Below are positions 1 through 8,007 of a stretch of 16,501 nt of DNA, piece by piece. The DNA is taken from NCBI GenBank assembly GCA_019309685.1, contig JAFDFT010000044.1, forward strand, positions 1 to 16,501. The letters run 5' to 3'. Within the stretch, counting starts at the first letter, position 1, and each line of letters begins with the position of its first letter. The DNA is from Deltaproteobacteria bacterium (GTDB lineage: Bacteria; Desulfobacterota; Desulfobacteria; Desulfobacterales; JAABPS01). A program made the translations under genes and the position numbers. The notes below the pieces were generated by a model, which made no database searches, was not told the DNA's origin, and saw nothing but the letters and a program-made list of their open reading frames with translations.

Positions 1-959
1 TTAAAGAATGGGCGACCCTTGTTGCCATGTTTGCCTGCTTTGCTTCTCTGATTCCATTGAGCCTGATGCTGATACGAACCAGTATTTTTACTGATATCCA
101 AAGATCTGCTTCCCAAAACTACGCGTGCAACGGAAAGCCCTATTTTAAGATGGCCGCGCTCAATGGACTGCTCATGTGGCTTTATCTGCCGTTCATATTT
201 GTTCTTTTTGGAATTCACGTTTATGTTATTCATATTGATAAAGCTTTTCCCTTAATGATGGTCAATGGAACCATATGGTGGTTTCTATGGATTAACATTA
301 TTGGATTTTTTATCTTTCGGCGATGGTTTAAAAAGAAATCTCAGGAAACGGGCATAACGTTATCTGAGATGGGCATATCCTTTAAAGAAGACCGTTTCTC
401 GCTGGACAGCGTAAAGGTCGTAAAAACGATTTCTATGGCAGCCATTCTTATTGCATTTGCATATTTATGCGAACATCTGCTTGAAAGTATTTTTATTGTG
501 GATTTTCGGTTTATTTTTCCTTTTGCCAGTGATCTGACGCCTTACCGCGCGCTTTTATGTTTTATCTATTTTCCATTTCTCCTGGTCGGGTTTCTCCAAC
601 TGGGCATCCTTTTACACGGGCAGATGCGCAGACCCAAAAAAGACACATGGTTTACGACGTATATTTCCTGGTCTGTGTCCAATGTTCTTGTAATGATTGT
701 TCCGCTGCTGCTTTTTCTCATGATCCAGTATGTTCCGTTGTTTACCACCGGTTCTATTCCCCTGGTCGGTCCCGGAGGCATGTTTGTTTCCTTTGTGCTG
801 AACCTGTTTCATATTATCATTGTATTGATCGCCATTATCCCTTTATCAACCTGGTTTTATCAGTTGACGGGCAAAATTTATCTTGGGGCGCTTGTCAATG
901 CCGCACTGGTTACGTGGATGTTTGTATCTTCACAGGTTATAGCACCCATACCGATATAG
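1..959 (+). CDS. Polytopic membrane protein, 5'-truncated by window edge
   Basis: The reading frame is open from base 3 (K-E-W-A-T-L-V-A before the first Met at 27), so the gene starts upstream and only its C-terminal ~318 residues are seen. About eight hydrophobic segments alternate with short basic loops (RRWFKKKSQETG, HGQMRRPKKDTW), so it is an integral inner-membrane protein. A soluble-looking stretch of about 45 residues lies between the third and fourth segments. No catalytic motif or known transporter signature was recognised. This could be the membrane half of a larger protein, for example one with an N-terminal hydrolase domain, but that is a guess. The stop at 957-959 is 68 bp before the next gene on the same strand, so co-transcription with the symporter is plausible. 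Confidence 0.75.
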   Translation, partial: KEWATLVAMFACFASLIPLSLMLIRTSIFTDIQRSASQNYACNGKPYFKMAALNGLLMWLYLPFIFVLFGIHVYVIHIDKAFPLMMVNGTIWWFLWINIIGFFIFRRWFKKKSQETGITLSEMGISFKEDRFSLDSVKVVKTISMAAILIAFAYLCEHLLESIFIVDFRFIFPFASDLTPYRALLCFIYFPFLLVGFLQLGILLHGQMRRPKKDTWFTTYISWSVSNVLVMIVPLLLFLMIQYVPLFTTGSIPLVGPGGMFVSFVLNLFHIIIVLIAIIPLSTWFYQLTGKIYLGALVNAALVTWMFVSSQVIAPIPI

Positions 960-1027
960 TACGGCGTAAATATTTCTGATCCGTTAATTAACTCCCCTGC
1001 GGGGCAAATACAAAAGGAGGTACTAAG

Positions 1028-2392
1028 ATGAGCATTCCCTTTCCATTTGAGTCATTTCTTCTTTTCAGTTATCTGGCGATTATGCTTTTAATAGGAATCT
1101 TTCTGCGGGCTAAGGTTAAATTTTTTCAGAATTTTCTTATACCCAGCTGCCTTATAGGGGGCCTGCTTGGCCTGATACTAATAAGTACCGGTGTAATAGG
1201 CGTTGAGGCTTCAAAGCTGGAGATCTTTGCCTATCACTTTTTTAATATTTCGTTTATTTCGGTAGGGCTGTCCCGTAGCGCGAATCAGGATAAAACCCCT
1301 GGCCGGGGAAAGGATATTGCAAGGGGATCGCTGTGGATGGCGCTTACACAAGGCGCTTCATTTACGCTTCAGGCTGCAATCGGAGGAACAATGGTCTTAT
1401 TGTTCGGGATGTTCGGGACCAAATTGTTTTCTACTTTTGGTTTTCTTATCCCCCTTGGATTCGAAGAAGGCCCCGGGCAGGCACTGTCCATAGGTAAAGC
1501 CTGGGAAAGTGTCGGTTTTGAAAATGGCGCGACAATCGGACTTACATTTGCCGCTATTGGGTTTCTTTTTTCATTTTTCGTGGGAGTGCCTATTGCCAAC
1601 TGGGGGATAAGAAAAGGGCACACCTCTCTCGGCCAGAAAGCTCTGTCGCGGGATTTTCTAACCGGTATATTAGCCAAAGATCAGAAAAAGGAACCTGCCG
1701 GCGAACAGACAACTCATTCTGCCAATATTGACACACTCGCTTTCCACGCTGCACTCATAGGCCTCGTGTATATATTAACCTACTATTTCACAATTCTGCT
1801 GGGTAAAATTGTACCTGCTGATGTGGCCAGGATGCTGTGGGGGTTTTTCTTTTTCTTTGGCATGGTTATAGCGTTTTTGTTGAGATTGGTTCTCGGGAAA
1901 ATAGGCGTGGAACATCTGATCGATCCCGGTATTCAGCGAAGAATAACGGGATGGTCGGTAGATTTTCTGCTTGTTTCAACCGTGATGGCCATACAGATTG
2001 TGGTAATAATGAAATATATCATTCCAATAATTTCGATGTGCCTGGTAAGCGGTGTTTTAACCACATTGCTTGTAATATATTTTGGGAAAAGGCTCTGGTC
2101 ATATAATATAGAAAGAACAGTGGCCATTTATGGAGCTGTTACCGGAACGGTCTCTTCCGGGCTTTTGCTGCTCAGAATCGTGGATCCGGATTATAAAACA
2201 CCTGTTGCCGTTGAAATAGGTTTGATGAACTTGTTTACCGCGCCAATTGTCTTAGGCTGCTCAATTCTTATTAATGCTCCATTATGGTGGAACTGGAGTT
2301 TGGGCTCGACTGTGATGGTATTCGCGGGGATTTTTGTTTTTATACTGATACTTATGCGTGTGCTTAAGCTATGGGGGGATCCTAAGCTTTAA
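1028..2392 (+). CDS. GltS/ESS-family sodium:glutamate symporter-like protein
   Basis: A 454-residue, strongly hydrophobic protein of about 10-12 membrane segments. A perfect Shine-Dalgarno AAGGAGG (1014-1020) lies 7 bases before the ATG. The N-terminal pattern FQNFLIPSCLIGGLLG is typical of the ESS family (Na+/glutamate symporters), as is the mid-protein block ending in GATIGLTFAAIGFLFSFFVG. It probably moves a small carboxylate with Na+ across the inner membrane. The segment that reads roughly GGHGT in classical GltS is GFEEGPGQA here, so the substrate may not be glutamate. It is also longer than E. coli GltS (401 aa), partly through a polar loop at about residues 215-235. It probably shares a transcript with the membrane gene upstream and ends at the hairpin 2419-2453. 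Confidence 0.8.
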   Translation: MSIPFPFESFLLFSYLAIMLLIGIFLRAKVKFFQNFLIPSCLIGGLLGLILISTGVIGVEASKLEIFAYHFFNISFISVGLSRSANQDKTPGRGKDIARGSLWMALTQGASFTLQAAIGGTMVLLFGMFGTKLFSTFGFLIPLGFEEGPGQALSIGKAWESVGFENGATIGLTFAAIGFLFSFFVGVPIANWGIRKGHTSLGQKALSRDFLTGILAKDQKKEPAGEQTTHSANIDTLAFHAALIGLVYILTYYFTILLGKIVPADVARMLWGFFFFFGMVIAFLLRLVLGKIGVEHLIDPGIQRRITGWSVDFLLVSTVMAIQIVVIMKYIIPIISMCLVSGVLTTLLVIYFGKRLWSYNIERTVAIYGAVTGTVSSGLLLLRIVDPDYKTPVAVEIGLMNLFTAPIVLGCSILINAPLWWNWSLGSTVMVFAGIFVFILILMRVLKLWGDPKL

Positions 2393-2418
2393 AGCTGTCT
2401 TTTTCTTTTCGTATCTTA

Positions 2419-2453
2419 GGATAGCAAAGAAGCCACCCGCTTCTTTGCTATCC
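2419..2453. terminator. Perfect 15-bp hairpin between convergent genes
   Basis: GGATAGCAAAGAAGC (2419-2433) pairs perfectly with its reverse complement at 2439-2453 around a 5-base loop (CACCC). It sits in the 81-bp gap between the symporter (ends 2392, plus) and the hypothetical gene (ends 2474, minus), where a bidirectional terminator is expected. Neither side carries a clean T tract, so it is a non-canonical intrinsic terminator or a 3'-end-protecting stem. Confidence 0.7.
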
Positions 2454-2473
2454 GTTAACCATATTTAAACAGA

Positions 2474-4261
2474 TCAATTCAGCTCAAGCCAGTCAAACCA
2501 CATGGGATGGTTGATTTTATACCACTCAAGAACTTCACGGAGAATGATTTGGCTTTCAGGCGGGATGACCTCATTAGGGATTCTATCAAAAAACAACCTC
2601 ACTCCGGTGGTGCCGAAATACTCTAAAGCAACGGAACAGAGTGTTTGAAGCTCGTTTCGAATTCTGCCTGAATCGGATATTTTCACAGCCCGTTCCTGGT
2701 AATTTTCGCCACTGAAAAATCGGTTCAGCAGCGGTTTAAATACAAGCCTGCTTTCTTCGAGTGATTTCAGAAGCCGCAGCTTGAACGTCGTGCGCCTGTC
2801 TCCTTTAGGCGTTGAAAGTCGCACTGTCACCTGGTAGGTGTTATTAGATATCTGCTCCACACCCGGCGCGCCGGTATAGGGTTCGGGGAGCATATACCCG
2901 GTGAGGGCCATAGTATCCCAGTGTTTTTCGGGCATAAAATCATCAGCCGTCAACGTGCGTTTTCCAAGCGGGATACCGGCGTTCTTGGCCTGAAGGATGT
3001 CATTTCGGTATCCCTGGATTGTCTCTTCGCTCAAGGATTCACCAAAAATTTTACAAAGTCCGTCCGAGAAATCATCAGCATCTGGATCTAAATGCATGAT
3101 TTTCGGCTCCCTGTCAGAGGGAAGTTTAAATTTAGATGAAAAAATCGAAAGAGACGCATCAAGATCGAGACTCGGATAGAGACTGGCTGCTTGAAACGCC
3201 TCCGCTGATGCGGCATATCCGTCAGTAAGGAAAAGATGTTTTTCTTTTTGTTCATCTTCCCAAGTGCCTATCAGATAGGTGGGCGCATAGGTGCCGGATT
3301 CCGTAAAGGCCTTCTCTCCTGAGGGCATCGTCCAGTCATCGTCCACCAGGTGAACGCCCAGGTCCTGCCATTCCTTCCAGAGTCCTCCGATACGAGGTTC
3401 ACGTCCTTTTCCCTGCAGCGTCCATACGTGAATATTTTCCTTTTTTATATCCGGGTACGCAAGCCGAATCGCGTGAAAAACCTTCTCCCGTGGCGTAAAG
3501 AAATCGATCAATAAAGATTCTTTTTCCGCGCTTTCAATGACTTCTTTGGGCAGTATAAGGTTTCCCAAATATCCTTCATACTGATTGGAGATTGCCATGG
3601 GCTGGTCAAACAAATGAAGAACGGTCATGGGCCCTGTTTTTGCACCTTTAGCGAAACGGGATGTATTCTCAAGGGTATCAATGGCGGCGCCCCAGATGGT
3701 AATTCCCGTGTTCTTTAGTTCCCGTTGGAAATCATTCCACTGATAGTTCGTATCATTTATCATTCTCTGAACACGGGCATCGAGAAACTTGGCAACATTG
3801 GGCCGGGCGTATATTCTGCCAAATCCCAGGAGAGGATTGGCGCCCATTTCCATGGTCTCACCCGCTTTTGACATCAGCCCTTCACCCAGGCAAACCATGA
3901 TTGCATGATTTTCAGGAATAGAGCGCGTCAGATACCACAAACTTTCACTTAACGCATATGCAGAAATGGCATCAGCGTCTTTTTTCACCACATTCAGCTC
4001 TTTTTCATCAAGACCCGCCCCCTCTCCGTATCGGCCAAACAGTTTTGTACCCAGTGCTGTTACAGCCATGCCCATGATAAGCAACCGTTCAATTCCAAGG
4101 TCCACAAATGAAATGACATCATTCAATTCAGAATGATGATCCCCTCGAAGCCACTCTACGTCTACATCTTCCAGCCACAGGTGAAACCGGCCAAGGATGG
4201 GTCTTGTATCAAAAGCCCACTGAGCGATTCTGTTCTTTCGCTTCATTTCTTTGTTCTCCAT
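2474..4261 (-). CDS. Uncharacterised 595-residue soluble protein
   Basis: I do not recognise this family. The frame can be extended to a TTG at 4279, but the ATG at 4261 is preferred because GGAG (4272-4269 on the minus strand) lies 7 bases upstream and the TTG has only a homopolymer before it. The protein has no signal peptide and no clear membrane span. One mildly hydrophobic helix is seen near residue 55 (ERLLIMGMAVTALG). Features seen: Gly-rich GEGAGL; the alternating pattern LFLTDGYAASAEAF near residue 345, which could be a nucleotide- or substrate-binding turn; many Trp/Asp clusters (HLVDDDWTMPSGEK); and an acidic, hydrophobic C-terminus (HPMWFDWLELN). It is a single gene, divergent from the stress protein gene and convergent with the symporter. 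No pseudogene signs: the frame is long and uninterrupted. Confidence 0.85.
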   Translation of the reverse strand: MENKEMKRKNRIAQWAFDTRPILGRFHLWLEDVDVEWLRGDHHSELNDVISFVDLGIERLLIMGMAVTALGTKLFGRYGEGAGLDEKELNVVKKDADAISAYALSESLWYLTRSIPENHAIMVCLGEGLMSKAGETMEMGANPLLGFGRIYARPNVAKFLDARVQRMINDTNYQWNDFQRELKNTGITIWGAAIDTLENTSRFAKGAKTGPMTVLHLFDQPMAISNQYEGYLGNLILPKEVIESAEKESLLIDFFTPREKVFHAIRLAYPDIKKENIHVWTLQGKGREPRIGGLWKEWQDLGVHLVDDDWTMPSGEKAFTESGTYAPTYLIGTWEDEQKEKHLFLTDGYAASAEAFQAASLYPSLDLDASLSIFSSKFKLPSDREPKIMHLDPDADDFSDGLCKIFGESLSEETIQGYRNDILQAKNAGIPLGKRTLTADDFMPEKHWDTMALTGYMLPEPYTGAPGVEQISNNTYQVTVRLSTPKGDRRTTFKLRLLKSLEESRLVFKPLLNRFFSGENYQERAVKISDSGRIRNELQTLCSVALEYFGTTGVRLFFDRIPNEVIPPESQIILREVLEWYKINHPMWFDWLELN

Positions 4262-4445
4262 TTGAACACTCCACCACAAAAAAAAATTATTATTCGAATT
4301 TTTAGTCTATTAAAAGTCCATTCATGTTATATTACCGTTTCCCTACCATTTTTTTATTTACAAATCAAAGATTTCTTGTACAATAAACGTAGTTTTACAA
4401 TTAGCATTTATCAGACAATGTTATAAAAACAAAGAGGTATAGGTC
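4262..4445. promoter_or_regulatory. AT-rich divergent intergenic region
   Basis: This 184-bp, very AT-rich gap lies between two divergent genes and must hold both promoters. It contains A8 and T7 runs and TTGTAC at 4376-4381, but no -10 at proper spacing was found for it. TATAAA at 4422-4427 has no matching -35. No palindromic operator was seen. GAGG at 4434-4437 is the ribosome-binding site of the downstream stress protein gene. Exact promoter positions cannot be given. Confidence 0.4.
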
Positions 4446-5282
4446 ATGATAAAAAGCATCCTTATCCCCACCGACGGTTCAACCGGCAGCCAAGCCGCTT
4501 TAGACTATGGGCTTTACTTCGCGGCGCTTTTTCGTGCGGAAATTACAGGCTTAAATGTTATTGATATTCGAGCGCTGGAAGGCCCGTTTTTAAGCGATAT
4601 TTCGGGTTCGCTCGGATTTACCCCGTTTCAAAATTATTTTCCCAAATTTCAAAAAATTCTTGAAGACAGGGCCAATGTTATTCTGGATGACTTTAAAAAC
4701 AGGTGCTCTGAAAAATCTTTTCAGCCGAAATTGAAAAGAATGTCCGGTGTTATTGCAAATGTAATTGCTGAAGAGGCGAAACGGGTGGATCTGGTGGTTA
4801 TTGCCCAACGCGGTGAGCATGAACAATGGTCAACGGGATTGCTTGGCTCAACGACCGATTCCGTTGTACGGAAATCTCCCCGCCCTGTACTGGTTACCCC
4901 AAACACGTTTCGTGAAATAAAAAACGTGCTTGTTGCCTATGATGGGAGTACGGAAGCCAATAAGGCCTTAAAAACAGCCTGTGAACATTTTGCCGATAAA
5001 AATATCCAATTTAGAACTGTTTTTGTTACCAGCGATGAGGATAAAAGCAAAAAACTCACAGACGAGGTCAATGAATTTATAAGCCCATATCAGGTAAAGT
5101 GTGAAATCGAAACCCTTAAAGGCGATACTGCTGAAGAAATTCTCAATTATTCAGTGCAAACACATACAGACCTGATTGTCATGGGAGCATTTAGCCATAG
5201 CCGCCTTCGCGACCTTATCCTTGGCGGCACAACGGCTTTTATCATCAGGAACGCATCTATACCTGTGCTACTGGAGCGCTAA
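4446..5282 (+). CDS. Universal stress protein (UspA family), two tandem domains
   Basis: A 278-residue cytoplasmic protein with two Usp domains (about 1-152 and 158-278). Each opens with the nucleotide-binding strand motif (ILIPTDGS at 5-12, VLVAYDGS at 161-168). The second ends in GAFSHSRLRDLILGGTT (247-263), a variant of the ATP-binding G-x2-G-x9-G-S/T signature with Ser in place of the second Gly. The first domain has only QRGEHEQWSTGLLGSTT, with poor spacing, so it may bind nucleotide less well. Usp proteins typically help cells survive starvation or redox stress; the partner here is unknown. The start is fixed by GAGG at 4434-4437, 8 bases before the ATG. It is probably monocistronic: a TIR element begins 3 bp after its stop. 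Confidence 0.9.
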   Translation: MIKSILIPTDGSTGSQAALDYGLYFAALFRAEITGLNVIDIRALEGPFLSDISGSLGFTPFQNYFPKFQKILEDRANVILDDFKNRCSEKSFQPKLKRMSGVIANVIAEEAKRVDLVVIAQRGEHEQWSTGLLGSTTDSVVRKSPRPVLVTPNTFREIKNVLVAYDGSTEANKALKTACEHFADKNIQFRTVFVTSDEDKSKKLTDEVNEFISPYQVKCEIETLKGDTAEEILNYSVQTHTDLIVMGAFSHSRLRDLILGGTTAFIIRNASIPVLLER

Positions 5283-5285
5283 TAT

Positions 5286-5548
5286 TACCTGAATCTTGCA
5301 TGAAAATTGATGAGAACCCTTTTCGATAAGTTATAATAATAGTTCCAGTAATATTATGACATTGAAGCATTTGACCCATATGGTAAAAAGGGGTATCCAT
5401 TCCATCTATTTTCTCATCAATTTTCACCCGATGGGCGAACCGGAGACTTCCATATGCGGCGTTACTAAGGGTTCGCAATAGGTTTACTATGGCGTCACCC
5501 TTAGATGCCTTACATATGAAAGTTTCCAATTCGTTCAAAATTCAGGTA
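5286..5548. repeat. 263-bp TIR element (MITE-like or IS remnant)
   Basis: The ends are imperfect inverted repeats: 5286-5304 reads TACCTGAATCTTGCATGAA, and the reverse complement of 5530-5548 reads TACCTGAATTTTGAACGAA (16 of 19 identical). If the element is counted as 5287-5547, it is flanked by ATT on both sides, a possible 3-bp target duplication. Nested inside is a perfect 16-bp inverted repeat, TGAAAATTGATGAGAA at 5301-5316 and its complement at 5411-5426. It fills nearly the whole 307-bp gap between the stress gene and the lipoprotein gene. A minus-strand frame of 93 codons (5257-5538) crosses it but has no recognisable domain and runs into the stress gene, so it is not called as a gene. 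Confidence 0.6.
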
Positions 5549-5589
5549 TTGTATTATTCATTTAACTCTTAAACCGGCAAGGTTTTGTT

Positions 5590-6363
5590 ATGAAAAAAAT
5601 TCTTTTCCTTCTTTTTGTTTTCACTTTTACCATCAGCTGCGCCATGTTTAGACCTTCAGGACGCTCTTCAGAAGAATTGAAGGCAAAAATACAGGAGTTG
5701 CTCAAAGAACATCCTGAACTTGTCTTGGACGTTATACGGCAAAACAAAGTTGCAGTATATAAAATAGCTCAACAGGGAGCACAGGCAGATCATGAAAATC
5801 AGCGACAAACGCGCTGGGAAGCTGAATTGAAAAATCCCTATAAACCTGTAATTGACCCCGCACGGCCAGCACTTGGATACTCAAAAGCGCCGATTGTCAT
5901 AGTCTCTTATTCGGATTTCTTATGCGATTATTGTAAGGTCGGAGCGGAAACTGTGGAAGAGTTGCTGAAAAAATATCCTAAAAAACTCCGTCTTGTTTTT
6001 AAGCACCATACGTATAACGAGTTTTCTAAACGAGTAAGCCTCTATTTTGAAGCCATTGGCCGTCAATCCGCCATTCAGGCCTGGAAGTTTCACGACATGG
6101 TGTTTGAAAATCAGGAGCTGGTTGATCAGAAAAAAGAAAAAGCGCTGAAGGATATAACCCGATCTCTTAAAATCAACCGAGCGAAGCTGGCTGAGGATTT
6201 AAAAAGCTCGAAACTGTCAAAACTCATTGAAAAGGACATAAAAGAGGCAGACAAGTTCGGTTTTGATGGAACTCCTGTCTTTCTGGTCAATGGTGTAGCC
6301 ATCCATGGCGCGGTACCGATGGAGGATTTCGAGAAGGTTATAAAGATGGTCGAAAAGAAATAA
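5590..6363 (+). CDS. DsbA-like thioredoxin-fold lipoprotein
   Basis: A 257-residue exported protein. Residues 1-17 form a lipoprotein signal peptide (MKK, hydrophobic core, then TISC), so Cys17 is the likely lipidated residue; the lipobox is acceptable but not ideal. An amphipathic, charged region (about 25-80) precedes a DsbA/Thioredoxin_4-type domain (about 90-257). That domain has the redox pair C112-D-Y-C115 in YSDFLCDYCK, the strand RLVFKHH, and the cis-Pro loop GTPVFLVNG (T228-P229). The family makes or shuffles disulfides in envelope proteins. The acidic CDYC dipeptide differs from CPHC of E. coli DsbA, so the redox potential may differ. AAGG (5579-5582) lies 7 bases before the start. 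No redox partner gene (such as DsbB) is in the window. A 227-bp TIR element begins 6 bp after the stop. Confidence 0.88.
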   Translation: MKKILFLLFVFTFTISCAMFRPSGRSSEELKAKIQELLKEHPELVLDVIRQNKVAVYKIAQQGAQADHENQRQTRWEAELKNPYKPVIDPARPALGYSKAPIVIVSYSDFLCDYCKVGAETVEELLKKYPKKLRLVFKHHTYNEFSKRVSLYFEAIGRQSAIQAWKFHDMVFENQELVDQKKEKALKDITRSLKINRAKLAEDLKSSKLSKLIEKDIKEADKFGFDGTPVFLVNGVAIHGAVPMEDFEKVIKMVEKK

Positions 6364-6368
6364 CCTCA

Positions 6369-6595
6369 ATGGCTTCGTAAAAAGTCCAATTTCAGCGTTG
6401 CGCTGCATCCCTCGTCACTGCGGAGTACTATAAGTACACCTCATTCCTCGGGATTTGCGTCGTCTTGAACTTGAACTTTTTACTTTGCCATTAATATTTA
6501 AAGAGTTCAATTTAAATCAGAAGAGCGATTTTTTAACGCCCTTGATAACAGTGGCTGCGGAAAATGTCTAAAAATTGGACTTTTTACGAAGCCAT
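6369..6595. repeat. 227-bp MITE-like element with perfect 24-bp TIRs
   Basis: Bases 6369-6392 (ATGGCTTCGTAAAAAGTCCA, then ATTT) are the exact reverse complement of 6572-6595. The interior holds small palindromes (GTAC-TATAA-GTAC at about 6425-6437) and a tandem CTTGAACTTGAAC, and no reading frame of note. It lies in the gap between convergent genes (lipoprotein gene ends 6363, PLP enzyme ends 6602), where its stem could also stop transcription from both sides. From memory, ends of this type (GGACTTTTTACGAAGCC) recur in Desulfobacterales genomes. No clear target-site duplication was seen. Confidence 0.8.
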
Positions 6596-6601
6596 AAGCT
6601 A

Positions 6602-7987
6602 TCAACGCTTATCTTCCTGAAAGACAAACAGATTGTTGATAAATTCGATCAGCAGACGTTCCCGAAGCGCAGCGGGAAGACCGTTTAACACTTCATTGAT
6701 TTCTTCGTCCGTTAACTCATCCGGATTCATATTCGCGAATTCAGCCTTAATGGCAGCGCCCAGTTCGCCAAACTTGACAGGTCTGACTTTTTCCACGCTT
6801 TTTTCAAGATCCGACAGAAAATCTTCTACCCATTCCACATTTGAATAATTGATGGACAAATGTATATTTTCCTTTGAATTTTCAAAGGTAAGGGCGGGCT
6901 GTATATACCAGCCGATAGAATTCATTTCATCAATAAGGTGAAAAACGCTAATGGTATCTGATGTAAAAGAAAACATGCACATATCCGGTTTTGCCATGAG
7001 GCGCAGATCTTTTATTTTTTCAACCCCTTGCACGATTCGCTTCGTTGCATCGAGTTTTTTCCGTGCGATTTCCATGTATCCTTCATCACCAATATAGTTA
7101 AGAACTGCCCAGGCCGCTGCCATGGGCCCTCCTGAACGGCTGCTTTGAACGGCATTGTTGATAATCGTATAACCCGTCCAGTGTGAACACGCGAAAATCT
7201 GGTGTTTTCGTATATCCTTACTTCGATACAGCACAAGAGACGCTCCCTTGGGCGTATACGCGTATTTGTGCAGATCTATGGATATAGAGGTGACTCCCGG
7301 TACACTGAAATCAAAGTCGGGGATCGGTTCACCCAACCGCTTAAAGTAAGGCAGCATAAAACCGCCAACGCAGGCATCCGTGTGAAGCAGAAGATTATTT
7401 TCTAGAGCCAATTCTCCAAGTTCTTTGATAGGATCCACAACGCCGTGAGCGTAAGAAGGCGCGGAGCCAACCAGGAGTATGGTATTTGGCGTAATTGCTT
7501 TTTTAACTTCTGCGGGAATTGCCCTGAATGATTTATCTACCGGTGTAAGCACTACCTTGACATTAAGATAGCGGGCTGCTTTATGAAACGCCGCGTGTGC
7601 GGTTACAGGCAGGATCATCTCAGGATCCGTAATTTCAGGTTTGTGAACCCGGCAGTAATCTCTGGCCGCTTTTAACGAAAGAATAATGCTCTCTGTACCG
7701 CCGCTCGTAAAATTGCCCACTACGTTATTATCGCCGCTTAAGTGTTCAGCAGCAATGGCTACCAGCTCGGTTTCAAAATTTAACAGGCTGGGAAACACAG
7801 AAAAATCCAGTGCGTTTTCCGTTAGAAATTTTGAATACACCTCCTTGCCAATTTCCATAGCTTCCTTGCCCGGATCGAAGACATACCCGAAAACTTTTCC
7901 GGACTGCCAGTTCAAATCATCGGCGCGCCGCTCATCCAGTTTTTTAAACAGCTCTTTTCTGGTCATCCCTTTTTTTGATATTTTCAT
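6602..7987 (-). CDS. PLP-dependent lyase, sphingosine-1-phosphate-lyase-like (group II decarboxylase fold)
   Basis: A 461-residue cytoplasmic fold-type-I PLP enzyme. Motifs in order: TSGGTESI (phosphate-binding loop), ILPVTAHAAFHKAARYL, HTDACVGGF with Asp204 to hold the pyridine nitrogen, and GVTSISIDLHKYAYTPKGAS with Lys241 as the Schiff-base lysine. The wording of these blocks (SAHAAFDKAA, HVDACLGGF, DTHKYGYAPKGSSLVLY in the animal enzyme, from memory) is closer to S1P lyase than to glutamate decarboxylase. The membrane anchor of eukaryotic S1P lyase is absent, as in bacterial forms. The expected reaction is retro-aldol cleavage of a phosphorylated long-chain base to an aldehyde and phosphoethanolamine, but an amino acid decarboxylase role cannot be excluded. 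GGAGG lies 9 bases before the ATG. It is 20 bp behind the TauE-type gene, so the two are probably one operon. Confidence 0.88.
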   Translation of the reverse strand: MKISKKGMTRKELFKKLDERRADDLNWQSGKVFGYVFDPGKEAMEIGKEVYSKFLTENALDFSVFPSLLNFETELVAIAAEHLSGDNNVVGNFTSGGTESIILSLKAARDYCRVHKPEITDPEMILPVTAHAAFHKAARYLNVKVVLTPVDKSFRAIPAEVKKAITPNTILLVGSAPSYAHGVVDPIKELGELALENNLLLHTDACVGGFMLPYFKRLGEPIPDFDFSVPGVTSISIDLHKYAYTPKGASLVLYRSKDIRKHQIFACSHWTGYTIINNAVQSSRSGGPMAAAWAVLNYIGDEGYMEIARKKLDATKRIVQGVEKIKDLRLMAKPDMCMFSFTSDTISVFHLIDEMNSIGWYIQPALTFENSKENIHLSINYSNVEWVEDFLSDLEKSVEKVRPVKFGELGAAIKAEFANMNPDELTDEEINEVLNGLPAALRERLLIEFINNLFVFQEDKR

Positions 7988-8007
7988 TATAGTGAACCTC
8001 CAAGTGG

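Noticed and set aside
557..979. Plus-strand 140-codon frame
   Set aside because: Overlaps the membrane protein gene in another frame; no ribosome-binding site and implausible composition.
994..1004. CCCC-TGC-GGGG hairpin before the symporter
   Set aside because: Only 4 bp of stem with no T tract; too weak for a terminator and easily chance.
4262..4279. TTG-initiated extension of the 595-residue protein
   Set aside because: No ribosome-binding site ahead of the TTG, while the ATG at 4261 has GGAG at proper spacing.
5257..5538. Minus-strand 93-codon frame across the TIR element
   Set aside because: It overlaps the 3' end of the stress gene, has no recognisable domain, and is explained by the repeat; at most a decayed transposase fragment.
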